A stretch of 17,355 nt of DNA, from positions 1 to 17,355 of the forward strand of contig CAKTKX010000013.1 of assembly GCA_934572365.1 (NCBI GenBank). The letters are read 5' to 3'. The position numbers were made by a program, and so were the translations under genes. Every line of letters begins with the position of its first letter. Within the stretch, counting starts at the first letter, position 1. This document shows, in pieces, positions 5,691 to 12,865 of the stretch. Source of the DNA: an uncultured Oscillospiraceae bacterium (lineage in GTDB: Bacteria; Bacillota; Clostridia; Oscillospirales; Oscillospiraceae). The notes below the pieces were generated by a model. It saw only the letters and a list, made by a program, of their open reading frames with translations, made no database searches and was not told where the DNA came from.

Positions 5691-5706
5691 TTGCAATCGT
5701 TTGCAG
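5691..5706. promoter_or_regulatory. LacI/CcpA-type operator 1
   Basis: TTGCAATCGTTTGCAG has the core TGCAATCGTTTGCA (5692-5705), the exact reverse complement of operator 2. The CG centre flanked by TGCAA/TTGCA half-sites is typical of LacI-family operators. It also fits the loose CcpA cre consensus. Its centre is about 92 bp upstream of the predicted transcription start of the binding-protein gene. Confidence 0.75.
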
Positions 5707-5755
5707 TCGTAAATTGTGCAGTCTTCCGAAAATATCGTTTCTCCCGTTTTTTCCC

Positions 5756-5784
5756 TTGACATTGCCAAATCTTATGGTTATTCT
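5756..5784 (+). promoter_or_regulatory. Promoter of the transporter locus
   Basis: -35 TTGACA (5756-5761), 17-bp spacer, -10 TATTCT (5779-5784). Predicted start is near 5791, giving a leader of about 140 nt that contains operator 2. The promoter lies between two identical operators. Confidence 0.82.
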
Positions 5785-5850
5785 AAAGAAAAGCACGGCA
5801 TCATCCCCTAACTTTCTTGGTTATGTTGTCCTGCTTTTTAATCTCCTGAA

Positions 5851-5866
5851 TTGCAAACGATTGCAT
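5851..5866. promoter_or_regulatory. LacI/CcpA-type operator 2
   Basis: TTGCAAACGATTGCAT, core TGCAAACGATTGCA (5852-5865), identical in sequence to operator 1 but in opposite orientation. Its centre is exactly 160 bp from that of operator 1 and about 68 bp downstream of the predicted start of transcription. Confidence 0.75.
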
Positions 5867-5932
5867 TTCAGAAAACTCCGGTATCCGAAGGGCTTCCTCC
5901 GGAACCGAAAAACAAAAAAAGGAGAAACGATT

Positions 5933-7129
5933 ATGAAAAAGCTACTCGCGCTGTCCCTGGCTCTGATCATGGCTCTGGGTCTGATTGCCTGCGGCAATTC
6001 CAGCACCCCCGCCGCCACTTCCGCCGGTAACGCTGCCGCTCCCGCGGGCGATGCCAAGACCGATGCCCCCAAGGGTGAGATCCTGATCGGCTGCCTGCAG
6101 GACATCACCGGCAACACCTCCGCTCTGGGCAAGTCCGTTCAGGCCGGCGCTCAGGCTGCCGTTGACGAGATCAACGCCAACGGTGGTATCGGCGGCCAGA
6201 CGCTGGTCATGAAGACCTACGACACCAAGGGCGACGTTACCGAAGCCGTCAACGCCTACATCACCGCCGTCACCGTCGATAAGGTCGCGCTGATTGTCGG
6301 ACCTCCCGTTGCAAACATCGCAAACGCCATCAAGGAAACCTCCGAAGGCTACGACGTCCCCGTTGTCGGTCTGGCCATGGATCCCTCCTGCCAGCTGAAA
6401 GCTGACGGCACCCCCTACGCGCACATGTTCTGCCTGCAGCCCAGCGCTCTGACCCAGGGTCAGATCATGGCCTCCTTCGCTCTGAAGAACGGTCTCAAGA
6501 CCTTCGGCGTCCTGTACAATCAGGAGAACGCCTACTCCGTCTCTCTGCTGGATCCCTTCCTGGACACCCTATCCGAGGGCGGCGTCACCGTTGACCCCTC
6601 CCTGATCGTGGCCTACGGCGCTGCCGATACCGACTACAAGACCCTGCTGCAGCCCATCGTTGCCGCCGGTGTCGACGCCATCTACTGCCCCAACTACACC
6701 CAGCAGCTGGTCGCCATCTGCACCGCCGCCGCTGAGCTTGGCTACACGGGCAAGGTTATCAACGGTCTGGACGCCGCTCCCTCCTTCAACACCACCTATG
6801 GCGGCGACTGCTCCAACGTCTACTTCATCAACAACATCAATACGGAAGACGAGACCACCGCTGCCATGATCGAGCAGATCGCCGACAAGGTCAGCGCGCC
6901 CAACAAGTACTTCCTGGGTTACGACATCGTCATGGCCTGCAAGCAGTCCATCGAGAAGGTCGGTCTGGATGCTTCCGCCCTGTGCGAGGAGATGGCTTCC
7001 CTGGATTACACCGGTCTGACCGGCCACATCACCATGGATCCCACCACCCACATGCCCAAGGGTATGGGTATGTTCATGTACACCTACGACTACCAGACTC
7101 CCGTCATGCTGGAAGAGTTTGCCGGCTGA
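5933..7129 (+). CDS. ABC transporter substrate-binding lipoprotein (LivK/HAAT type)
   Basis: This 398-residue protein has a signal peptide (1-19) ending in a lipobox, LIA-Cys20, so it is an exported lipoprotein anchored outside the membrane. A Ser/Ala/Pro-rich linker (21-47) leads to a type I periplasmic-binding fold of the branched-chain amino-acid receptor family: GEILIGCLQDITGNTSALGK, then AVDEINANGGIGGQ, VDKVALIVGPPVAN and the C-terminal GHITMDPTTHMPKG. Start at 5933 chosen for AGGAG 8 nt upstream and the signal peptide; the frame is open further upstream without a start signal. It is followed by a strong terminator and the cognate permease and ATPase genes. Codon use is highly C-biased, which suggests high expression. 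Two operators flank its promoter. The family binds amino acids but also urea, amides and aromatic acids; the sugar-type enzymes nearby suggest a polyhydroxy ligand here. Confidence 0.93.
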   Translation: MKKLLALSLALIMALGLIACGNSSTPAATSAGNAAAPAGDAKTDAPKGEILIGCLQDITGNTSALGKSVQAGAQAAVDEINANGGIGGQTLVMKTYDTKGDVTEAVNAYITAVTVDKVALIVGPPVANIANAIKETSEGYDVPVVGLAMDPSCQLKADGTPYAHMFCLQPSALTQGQIMASFALKNGLKTFGVLYNQENAYSVSLLDPFLDTLSEGGVTVDPSLIVAYGAADTDYKTLLQPIVAAGVDAIYCPNYTQQLVAICTAAAELGYTGKVINGLDAAPSFNTTYGGDCSNVYFINNINTEDETTAAMIEQIADKVSAPNKYFLGYDIVMACKQSIEKVGLDASALCEEMASLDYTGLTGHITMDPTTHMPKGMGMFMYTYDYQTPVMLEEFAG

Positions 7130-7161
7130 TCCTGCGGATATCCGCGCCAACTGAAAACCAG

Positions 7162-7200
7162 GGCTCCCATTGCGTTCCCTTGCGATGGGAGCCTTTTTCT
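7162..7200 (+). terminator. Intrinsic terminator between binding protein and permeases
   Basis: GGCTCCCATTGC (7162-7173) pairs with GCGATGGGAGCC (7182-7193, one T-G pair), followed by TTTTTCT. Such partial terminators keep binding-protein mRNA in excess over the permease mRNA. Confidence 0.92.
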
Positions 7201-7202
7201 AA

Positions 7203-7265
7203 GGAAGTTCTGATGAAATTGACACGATCCGCTGCTCGGCCGAAGACGATTTATTCAGAGTTTCC
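7203..7265 (+). repeat. Palindromic repeat element, copy D (internally deleted, 63 bp)
   Basis: Both ends match the 160-bp family (GGAAGTTCTGATGAAATTG at left; GATCCGCTGCTCGG...CGAAGACGATTTATTCAGAG at right), but the central hairpin of about 100 bp is missing. It sits between the terminator and livH, ending 26 nt before the livH start codon, a spacing much like that of copies B and C to their genes. Confidence 0.8.
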
Positions 7266-7291
7266 CCACTAACTAAACTGGGAGGTAAACC

Positions 7292-8164
7292 ATGTCGCTG
7301 CAGATCCTGATCAACGGCATAGCCACTGGTTCGATTTATGCACTGATCGCCACCGGCTTCGCGTTAATCTTCAATATTCTGAAATTCTCCAACTTTTCCC
7401 ACGGCGCGACCATGACGTCCTGCGCCTTCATCGCCTACTATCTTGCCGCCAGCAAGGGAATGGGCTTGCTGCCCACGCTGCTGGTTGCCGGTGCGGCCGG
7501 TGCGCTGATCTCACTGTTCGGTGAATTCGTCGGCTTCCGCCGTATTCTGAAAAACCACTCCTCCGCCACCTATTTTTTTGTCTCGTCCATCACGCTGGGT
7601 ACTTTGTATGAAGGACTGGTCACCATCAAAGCCGGTTCCAATTTCTTCAATTTCCCCGCTTTTTTCAAAAATCCCACCATCAAGGCCGGCGGTATGGTGA
7701 TCTCCACCAGCGACGCCATGATGCTCATTATCAGCACCGTCGCCCTGCTTGTGTTGGCATACATCATCCAGAAAACCCGCATTGGCCGCGCCCTGCGTGC
7801 CGTTTCCTTTGACCGCGATACCGCCCAGCTTATGGGCATTGATTCCACCCGCATCATCCAGCTTGCTTTCGTCCTGTCCGGCATCCTGGCGGGCATCGCC
7901 GGTGTGTTCCTGGGCATTAAGTACACCCTGTATCCGTCGCTGGGTTCTCTGGTCGTCAAGGGCTTTATCGCCTCCGTCATCGGGGGTCTCGGCAGTCTGA
8001 CAGGTGCCGTGATCGGCGCGCTGCTTCTGGGCATTACGGAAACCCTGCTGCTGAGCCTGCTTGGCTCCGGCTATTCCACCATCGCCACGTTTGCCATTAT
8101 GCTGGTATTCCTGCTGGTTCGTCCCCAGGGCATTGCCGGCAGCAACGTGCAGGAAAAGGCGTAA
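7292..8164 (+). CDS. livH: ABC transporter permease, LivH type
   Basis: This 290-residue integral membrane protein has about eight hydrophobic segments. It shows the LivH family opening (LQILINGIATGSIYALIATGFAL, interrupted here only by the membrane helix boundary) and the FSHGATMTSCAFIAYYLA segment. The cytoplasmic coupling region is RIGRALRAVSFDRDTAQLMGIDSTRII (about 165-191), and the C-terminal signature is KGFIASVIGGLGSLTGAVIGALLLG. Start at 7292 has GGGAGG 8 nt upstream. It forms the membrane pore with LivM. It is first in a tightly packed run with livM, livG and livF, downstream of a terminator and repeat copy D, so it depends on read-through or on a promoter I could not identify. The gene symbol denotes family, not proven leucine transport. 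Confidence 0.92.
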   Translation: MSLQILINGIATGSIYALIATGFALIFNILKFSNFSHGATMTSCAFIAYYLAASKGMGLLPTLLVAGAAGALISLFGEFVGFRRILKNHSSATYFFVSSITLGTLYEGLVTIKAGSNFFNFPAFFKNPTIKAGGMVISTSDAMMLIISTVALLVLAYIIQKTRIGRALRAVSFDRDTAQLMGIDSTRIIQLAFVLSGILAGIAGVFLGIKYTLYPSLGSLVVKGFIASVIGGLGSLTGAVIGALLLGITETLLLSLLGSGYSTIATFAIMLVFLLVRPQGIAGSNVQEKA

Positions 8165-8178
8165 GGAGGAGGAAGAAT

Positions 8179-9057
8179 ATGTCTGCATTGGTATCCAATA
8201 TCCTCACTCAGGTATTTATTACGCTGATTGCCGTCGCCGGTGTCTATGTCCTTACCGGTCTGACCGGTATGTTCAGTCTCGGCCAGGCCGCGTTCATGGC
8301 CATCGGCGCCTACGCTTCCGGACTGCTGGTGCTGCGGGCGCATCTGCCCATTGCACTGGCCTGTGTTCTTGCCGTCGTGATGGCGACCGGCGTGGGCTTT
8401 CTCATCGGCTACCCCGTCGTCCGTCTGCGCCGGGACTACATTTCCCTGGTAACGCTGGGCTTCGGCGAGGCGATTGCCGCTCTGCTCAACCGCATGACCT
8501 TCCTTACCGGCGGCGCCTCCGGCCTCACCGGAATCCCCCGCACGGTGGGTCTCGGCATCACCGCCGTTTCCGCAGTCGTGGTTCTGACACTGGTCGCCTT
8601 CTTCAAAAACAGCAAATACGGCCGTCAGTGCATCGCTCTGCGGGGCGATGAGCTTGCCGCCAAGGCCATGGGCATCAATGTCACCAAGGTCAAGATGACC
8701 GCGTTTCTTCTAAGCGTGGCGCTGACCAGCTATTCCGGCTGCCTGTACGCCTTCTATATGTCCTACGTCGACCCCACCGGCTTCGGTTGGAAGAAGAGCG
8801 CCGACTGGGTCATCATGGTCTTCTTCGGCGGCGTCAACAGTCTCACCGGCTCCACCCTGGGTGCCTTTATTCTCAGCGCTCTGCCCCAGGCGTTGCGCAG
8901 CCTACAGAGCTACCGCTATGTCATTTACGCCGTTCTGGTTCTGATCATCCTGAACTTCAAGCCCTCCGGGCTTCTGGGCGAGTGGGAGCTGTCTCCCCGC
9001 AACATTCGCGCTCTGTTCACGAAGCGGAACAAAAAGGCTGCAAAGGAGGAGGTATGA
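8179..9057 (+). CDS. livM: ABC transporter permease, LivM type
   Basis: This 292-residue integral membrane protein is of the LivM family. Early segments include GVYVLTGLTGMFSLGQAAFMAIGAY (LivM hallmark SLGQAAF-x-AIGAY). Then come VRLRRDYISLVTLGFGEAI, the coupling loop KNSKYGRQCIALRGDELAAKAMGINVTKVKM and the C-terminal GVNSLTGSTLGAFILSALP. The C-terminus is short and basic (KRNKKAAKEEV). Start at 8179 has GGAGGAGG upstream, 14 bp after livH. Its stop codon overlaps an out-of-frame ATG (ATGA at 9054) that opens an 8-codon frame across the livG start. Confidence 0.92.
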   Translation: MSALVSNILTQVFITLIAVAGVYVLTGLTGMFSLGQAAFMAIGAYASGLLVLRAHLPIALACVLAVVMATGVGFLIGYPVVRLRRDYISLVTLGFGEAIAALLNRMTFLTGGASGLTGIPRTVGLGITAVSAVVVLTLVAFFKNSKYGRQCIALRGDELAAKAMGINVTKVKMTAFLLSVALTSYSGCLYAFYMSYVDPTGFGWKKSADWVIMVFFGGVNSLTGSTLGAFILSALPQALRSLQSYRYVIYAVLVLIILNFKPSGLLGEWELSPRNIRALFTKRNKKAAKEEV

Positions 9058-9060
9058 CCC

Positions 9061-9825
9061 GTGGCTTTGCTGGAAGTTAAGAATATTTATAAGAGTTTCG
9101 GCGGTGTAGACGCCATTCAGGACTTTTCCATCGTCGCCAACGCCGGAGAGATCCACGGCATTATCGGCCCCAACGGCGCCGGTAAAACTACCATTTTCAA
9201 CACCATTTCCGGCGTTTATTCCCCGGATAAGGGTCAGGTCTTCCTGGACGGTCAGGATATCACCAAGTCGGAGCAGCATAAAATCACCCGCATGGGCATG
9301 GGGCGTACCTTCCAGAACATCCGCCTTTTCAAGGGTCTGACCGTGGAAGAAAATGTCATGTGCGCCTTTGACCCCCAGAGCAAATATTCCATTCTCGGCG
9401 GTCTGCTTCCCACGCCTGCCCGCCGCGCCGAGGAAAAACGCGGCCGTGAACTTTGCAAAAAGTATCTGGAGATCGTAGGAATGCAGGACTACCTCAACGA
9501 GCGCCCCGAAAACCTGTCCTACGGTATGCAGCGGCGCGTGGAAATCGCCCGGGCGCTGATGTGCGAACCCAAAATTCTGCTGCTGGACGAGCCTGCCGCC
9601 GGTCTGAACCCCACCGAGGTGGGAGAGCTGACCGAGCTGATTCAGCGAATCTCCAAGGAGATCGGCTTCGGAATTCTGCTCATCGAGCATCGTCTGGAGC
9701 TGGTCATGAGCATCAGCGATTTGATTCATGTTCAGAACTTCGGCAAAACCATCGCCGTCGGCACTCCCACGGAGGTACAGCACAACCCCGAAGTGATCGA
9801 AGCGTATCTGGGTAAGGAGGAATAA
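9061..9825 (+). CDS. livG: ABC transporter ATP-binding protein, LivG type
   Basis: This 254-residue ATPase starts at GTG (9061), chosen because GGAGG lies 8 nt upstream and the reading begins correctly with LLEVKNIYKSFGG. Walker A GPNGAGKTT (36-44), Q-loop Gln85 (GRTFQNIRLF), LivG-type insert around 105-125, signature LSYGMQRR (152-159, the LivG variant of LSGGQ), Walker B KILLLDEP (171-178) and switch His210 are all present. The stretch after the H-loop reads HRLELVM and HVQNFGK rather than the common HDM.. and VLDFG; this is a minor difference without clear loss of function. It lies three bases after livM and three bases before livF, so it is co-translated with them. Confidence 0.94.
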   Translation: MALLEVKNIYKSFGGVDAIQDFSIVANAGEIHGIIGPNGAGKTTIFNTISGVYSPDKGQVFLDGQDITKSEQHKITRMGMGRTFQNIRLFKGLTVEENVMCAFDPQSKYSILGGLLPTPARRAEEKRGRELCKKYLEIVGMQDYLNERPENLSYGMQRRVEIARALMCEPKILLLDEPAAGLNPTEVGELTELIQRISKEIGFGILLIEHRLELVMSISDLIHVQNFGKTIAVGTPTEVQHNPEVIEAYLGKEE

Positions 9826-9828
9826 GCC

Positions 9829-10536
9829 ATGGCACCTTTGCTGAAAGTTACCAACCTGTCCGTCAGCTACGGCCACGTGGAAGCCCTGCGGGGCATCGAC
9901 GTGGAGGTCAACAAGGGTCAGATCGTGTCCATCATCGGCGCCAACGGCGCCGGAAAGACCACGCTGCTGCGTACCATCTCCGGCCTTGTCAAGCCCCAGA
10001 CGGGCAAGATCGAATTTGAAGGCGAGCCGCTTCCCAGGAAGCCCAGCCAGATCGTTGCCAAGGGCGTGGTTCACGTCCCCGAGGGGCGCAAATGCTTCTC
10101 CGGTCTGACCATCCGGGATAACCTTTTGGTGGGCGGTTACCTGTTCAAGGGCAAGAATCTGGAAGAGGACTTGCAGGAGCAGTACAAGCTTTTCCCCATT
10201 CTGGAGGAGCGGAAAAACCAGTTTGCCGGTACACTCTCCGGCGGCGAGCAGCAGATGCTGGCAGTCGCCCGGGGTCTGATGAGCAAGCCCAACATTCTGC
10301 TGCTGGACGAGCCTTCCATGGGTCTGGCGCCCATCATTGTCAACCAGATCTACGACCTGATCGGCCAGATTCGGGATCGCGGAATCACCGTTCTGCTGGT
10401 TGAGCAGAACGCGCGGAAGGCGCTGGGAATCTGCGACTATGCCTACGTCCTGGAAAACGGAAAGATCAGCCTCCAGGGCTCCGGCAGCGACCTACTGCAA
10501 TCCGACGAGGTGCGCAAGGCGTACTTAGGAGGCTAA
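9829..10536 (+). CDS. livF: ABC transporter ATP-binding protein, LivF type
   Basis: This 235-residue second ATPase of the transporter has Walker A GANGAGKTT (37-45), VPEGRKCFSGLTIRDNL (83-99, LivF hallmark PEGR-x-F), signature LSGGEQQ (136-142), Walker B NILLLDEP (155-162) and the LivF-type VEQN (191-194), where Gln occupies the usual switch-histidine position. GGAGG precedes the ATG at 9829. It pairs with LivG to power uptake. The stop is three bases before the next gene, which is therefore in the same operon although it is not a transporter part. Confidence 0.94.
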   Translation: MAPLLKVTNLSVSYGHVEALRGIDVEVNKGQIVSIIGANGAGKTTLLRTISGLVKPQTGKIEFEGEPLPRKPSQIVAKGVVHVPEGRKCFSGLTIRDNLLVGGYLFKGKNLEEDLQEQYKLFPILEERKNQFAGTLSGGEQQMLAVARGLMSKPNILLLDEPSMGLAPIIVNQIYDLIGQIRDRGITVLLVEQNARKALGICDYAYVLENGKISLQGSGSDLLQSDEVRKAYLGG

Positions 10537-10539
10537 GGC

Positions 10540-10899
10540 ATGTTCACGCCCGACTTTGAGATCGTCCATCTGGGGGTCAATACCGGCAGTGAAGAGCAGG
10601 CTGTGGCCTGCGCCGGGATGTTTGAGACGCTGTTCTCTCTCCCCCCGAACCCCGCCAAGGAGAGCGCGGACGCCCGGTTTACCGGCACCCAGATCGAGTG
10701 GATGAAGGGAAAAGGCAGAGGCACCCATGGCCACATTGCCATCGCCACCTCCGACCTGCCCGCCGCGCGGGCTTATCTGGAGGAAAAGGGCTTCGCCTTT
10801 GACGACAGCTCCATCAAGCGGTTTCCCGACGGAAGGATCCTCGTCATTTACTCCCGGGAGGAAATCGGCGGCTTTGCCATCCATTTGATGCAGCGCTGA
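10540..10899 (+). CDS. Stand-alone KDPG-aldolase C-terminal-like (VOC) domain protein
   Basis: This 119-residue protein aligns by eye with the extra C-terminal domain that many clostridial 2-keto-3-deoxy-6-phosphogluconate (KDPG) / 4-hydroxy-2-oxoglutarate aldolases carry after their TIM barrel. It shows FEIVHLGVNTGSEEQA, MFETLF, GTQIEWMKG, GTHGHIAIATSDL, ARAYLEEKGFAF and IYSREEIGGFAIHLMQR in that order. The fold is VOC/glyoxalase-like. Here it stands alone, without the aldolase barrel and without a typical VOC metal triad that I can assign. AGGAGG lies before the ATG, overlapping the livF end, so it is translationally coupled to the transporter. Position before a sugar-acid-type dehydratase suggests handling or sensing of a 2-keto-3-deoxy acid. 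The function of the domain itself is not established to my knowledge. Confidence 0.82.
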   Translation: MFTPDFEIVHLGVNTGSEEQAVACAGMFETLFSLPPNPAKESADARFTGTQIEWMKGKGRGTHGHIAIATSDLPAARAYLEEKGFAFDDSSIKRFPDGRILVIYSREEIGGFAIHLMQR

Positions 10900-10930
10900 C
10901 ATGCAATTTTCTGCATTCCGCGGAAATATC

Positions 10931-10946
10931 TTGCAAGCGTTTGCAA
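10931..10946. promoter_or_regulatory. LacI/CcpA-type operator 3
   Basis: TTGCAAGCGTTTGCAA, core TGCAAGCGTTTGCA (10932-10945), the same half-sites and CG centre as operators 1 and 2. It ends 16 bp before GGAGG of the dehydratase gene. AT-rich TAATATATAGT follows, so a promoter with TTGCAA (10931-10936) and TATAGT (10954-10959, 17-bp spacer), or with TAATAT (10949-10954), could overlap the operator; the exact promoter is unsure. A bound repressor could block either initiation or read-through from the transporter genes. Confidence 0.75.
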
Positions 10947-10975
10947 AATAATATATAGTATTGGAGGATGATTTT

Positions 10976-12652
10976 ATGTCCAACGAAAAAATCCGTCAGT
11001 GGAACGAGGAATCCCTCGACCACCGCAATACCCTTCTGTACGCCATGGGCGTCAGTGAGGAGGACGCCCAGCGCCCCATCATCGGCCTGGTAAATACCTG
11101 GAACGAAATGAACCCCGGTCACTTCCCCTTTGACAAGCAGCTGATCGCCGAAATGAAGGATGAAATCTACAAGGCCGGCGGCCTTGCTCTGGAGCTTCCC
11201 ATTTCCGGCATTTGCGACGGTATTTGCAGCAACACCCCCGGCGACCGCTACACGCTGCCCGCCCGGGATATGGTGTCCAGCGAAGTGGAAACGGTTGCCG
11301 AACTGAACATGCTGGAGGGTATGGTCATGATGGCCACCTGCGACAAGGTCGTTCCCGGCATGATCATGGGCGCCCTGCGGGTCAATATCCCCACGGTCAT
11401 GTTCACCGGCGGATATATGGCAGCCGGTCACTACCACGGCCGTATGCTGACCCTGACCCACACCAAGCAGGCCTACGCCGCCTACATTGCCGGTGACTTA
11501 AGCCGCGAGGACTACAAGGGCATCGTCCGCAACGCCTGCCCCACCCCCGGCGCATGTCCCTTCATGGGAACCGCCAACACCATGAGCTCCATGGCCGAGA
11601 TCCTGGGTCTCAGCCCCCACGGCAACGGCAGCGTCCGCAGCCAGAGCGTCCACTGGCATGAGCTGGCACGTCAGGCGGCGCGTCAGGTCATGGAGGGCTG
11701 GCGGGAGGGCGTCCGTCCCCGGGACATCATTGACCAGACCAGCTTTGAAAATGTCGTCCGCTACATGATGGCCACCGGCGGAAGCACCAACAGCGTGCTG
11801 CATATCCCCGCCATTGCCCGTCAGATGGGCTGCGACATCACCCCCGAAACCTTTGACAAGATCAGCAAGGAAGTTCCCCTGATCAGCACCATCTACCCCA
11901 ATCACCCCACTTACACCATGGAAGAGTTCGACGCCGCCGGCGGTCTCCCCGCAGTGGTCAAGGAGCTGGCCGCCGCCGGAAAGATCGATGTCCATGCCAA
12001 GGGCATGTTCGGCACCATCGGCGATAAGGCCGCCATGGCAGAAAACAAAAACACAGATGTGATTCACCCCGTTTCCGACCCCATCAATCCGGAAGGCGGT
12101 CTGGCCGTCCTTCACGGCAACATCGGCACCGACAGCGCCATTGTCAAGTTCAGCGCCGTCGATCCCGCCGCCTGGGTCTTCAGCGGCCCCGCCAAGTGCT
12201 ACGACAGCCAGGATGAAGCATGGCACGCCATTCTCCGCGACGAGATCGTGGCAGGCGACGTGGTCATCATCCGCTACGAGGGTCCCAAGGGAAGCCCCGG
12301 AATGCCCCATATGGAGACCTTCATGGCTGCCGTCCTGGGCAAGGGTCTGGGCAAATCTCTGGCACTGGTTTCCGACGGCCGCTTCAGCGGTGCCACCGGC
12401 GGCCTTGCCATCGGCCACGTAAGCCCCGAAGCATATGAAGGCGGCCCCCTGGCTCTGATTCGCAACGGTGATATGATTCACATCGACATCGAAGCACGTA
12501 CTTTGAATGCAGACGTGTCCGAAGAGGAATTCGCACGCCGCAAGGCAGAATGGAAGCGCGTCAATAAACCGGCCACAGGCTGGCTCCAGCTGTACAGAAA
12601 GCATTGCACCTCCGCGCATCGCGGTGCTACCGTATACTGGGATAACGACTGA
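10976..12652 (+). CDS. IlvD/Edd-family dehydratase (Fe-S, probable sugar-acid dehydratase)
   Basis: This 558-residue protein is the normal length for the dihydroxy-acid / aldonate dehydratase family, which removes water from a 2,3-dihydroxy acid to give a 2-keto-3-deoxy acid with an Fe-S cluster and Mg. Visible motifs: [13 protein letters not shown] (37-49), [19 protein letters not shown] (81-99), [15 protein letters not shown] (121-135, Cys122), [16 protein letters not shown] (188-203, Cys194) and [11 protein letters not shown] near 465. At the first ligand position it has PGH (Gly48), as in E. coli IlvD, instead of the PC found in [2Fe-2S] aldonate dehydratases, so an oxygen-sensitive cluster is likely. 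The Trp-rich NTWNE and the HCTSAHRG tail resemble sugar-acid members more than biosynthetic IlvD. Start at 10976 chosen for GGAGG 8 nt upstream. Operator 3 precedes it. No amino-acid biosynthesis genes are nearby, which argues for a catabolic role. Confidence 0.88.
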   Translation: MSNEKIRQWNEESLDHRNTLLYAMGVSEEDAQRPIIGLVNTWNEMNPGHFPFDKQLIAEMKDEIYKAGGLALELPISGICDGICSNTPGDRYTLPARDMVSSEVETVAELNMLEGMVMMATCDKVVPGMIMGALRVNIPTVMFTGGYMAAGHYHGRMLTLTHTKQAYAAYIAGDLSREDYKGIVRNACPTPGACPFMGTANTMSSMAEILGLSPHGNGSVRSQSVHWHELARQAARQVMEGWREGVRPRDIIDQTSFENVVRYMMATGGSTNSVLHIPAIARQMGCDITPETFDKISKEVPLISTIYPNHPTYTMEEFDAAGGLPAVVKELAAAGKIDVHAKGMFGTIGDKAAMAENKNTDVIHPVSDPINPEGGLAVLHGNIGTDSAIVKFSAVDPAAWVFSGPAKCYDSQDEAWHAILRDEIVAGDVVIIRYEGPKGSPGMPHMETFMAAVLGKGLGKSLALVSDGRFSGATGGLAIGHVSPEAYEGGPLALIRNGDMIHIDIEARTLNADVSEEEFARRKAEWKRVNKPATGWLQLYRKHCTSAHRGATVYWDND

Positions 12653-12684
12653 TTTCCCTTCCGGCGTGATAATCATTTTATTAA

Positions 12685-12844
12685 GGAAGCTCTGATTAAA
12701 TCGGCAAGAGCTGTGAGCGAGAGATTTTTCGGCCAATCGAGGCATCGAAAACGGAGGAATACTTTGTGTATTTCCCGTTTTCGATGCCGAAGAGTGGGCG
12801 GAAAAGATCCGCTCACAGTCGCAGACGATTTATTCAGAGGTTCC
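12685..12844 (+). repeat. Palindromic repeat element, copy C (160 bp)
   Basis: Inverted ends GGAAGCTCTGATTAAATCGG / reverse complement GGAACCTCTGAATAAATCG, and inner arms ATCGAAAACGG / CCGTTTTCGAT around GGAATACTTTGTGTATTTCC. CTGTGAGCG occurs in both outer arms, whereas copies A and B carry other but again matching sequences there. It fills nearly all of the 213-bp gap between the dehydratase and the LacI-family gene, and ends 21 nt before the LacI start codon. No separate terminator or promoter is visible in the gap, so the element's hairpin may separate or tune the two transcription units. Confidence 0.87.
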
Positions 12845-12865
12845 GTACATCGGAGGATCAGACAA

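Noticed and set aside
5684..5932. Upstream in-frame extension of the binding-protein gene
   Set aside because: It would place an N-terminal extension before an intact signal peptide and lipobox, and covers the promoter and operator 2.
7219..7255. TTGACA in repeat copy D as a livH promoter
   Set aside because: No -10-like hexamer at 16-19 bp; the nearest AT-rich hexamer is about 25 bp away.
8902..10074. 390-codon minus-strand frame across livM, livG and livF
   Set aside because: Antisense of strongly conserved ABC genes; low-complexity Gly/Asp/His-rich translation typical of a shadow frame.
10976..12652. Assignment of the dehydratase as biosynthetic IlvD
   Set aside because: Neighbours are LacI, sugar epimerase and dehydrogenase genes with no ilv genes, although the transporter family name (branched-chain amino acids) made it tempting.
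11498..12745. 415-codon minus-strand frame across the dehydratase
   Set aside because: Antisense of a conserved enzyme gene; Gly/Ala/Asp-rich translation without motifs.
12713..12865. Upstream in-frame extension of the LacI gene
   Set aside because: It lies in palindromic repeat copy C; the helix-turn-helix begins right after the ATG at 12866, which has an ideal ribosome binding site.
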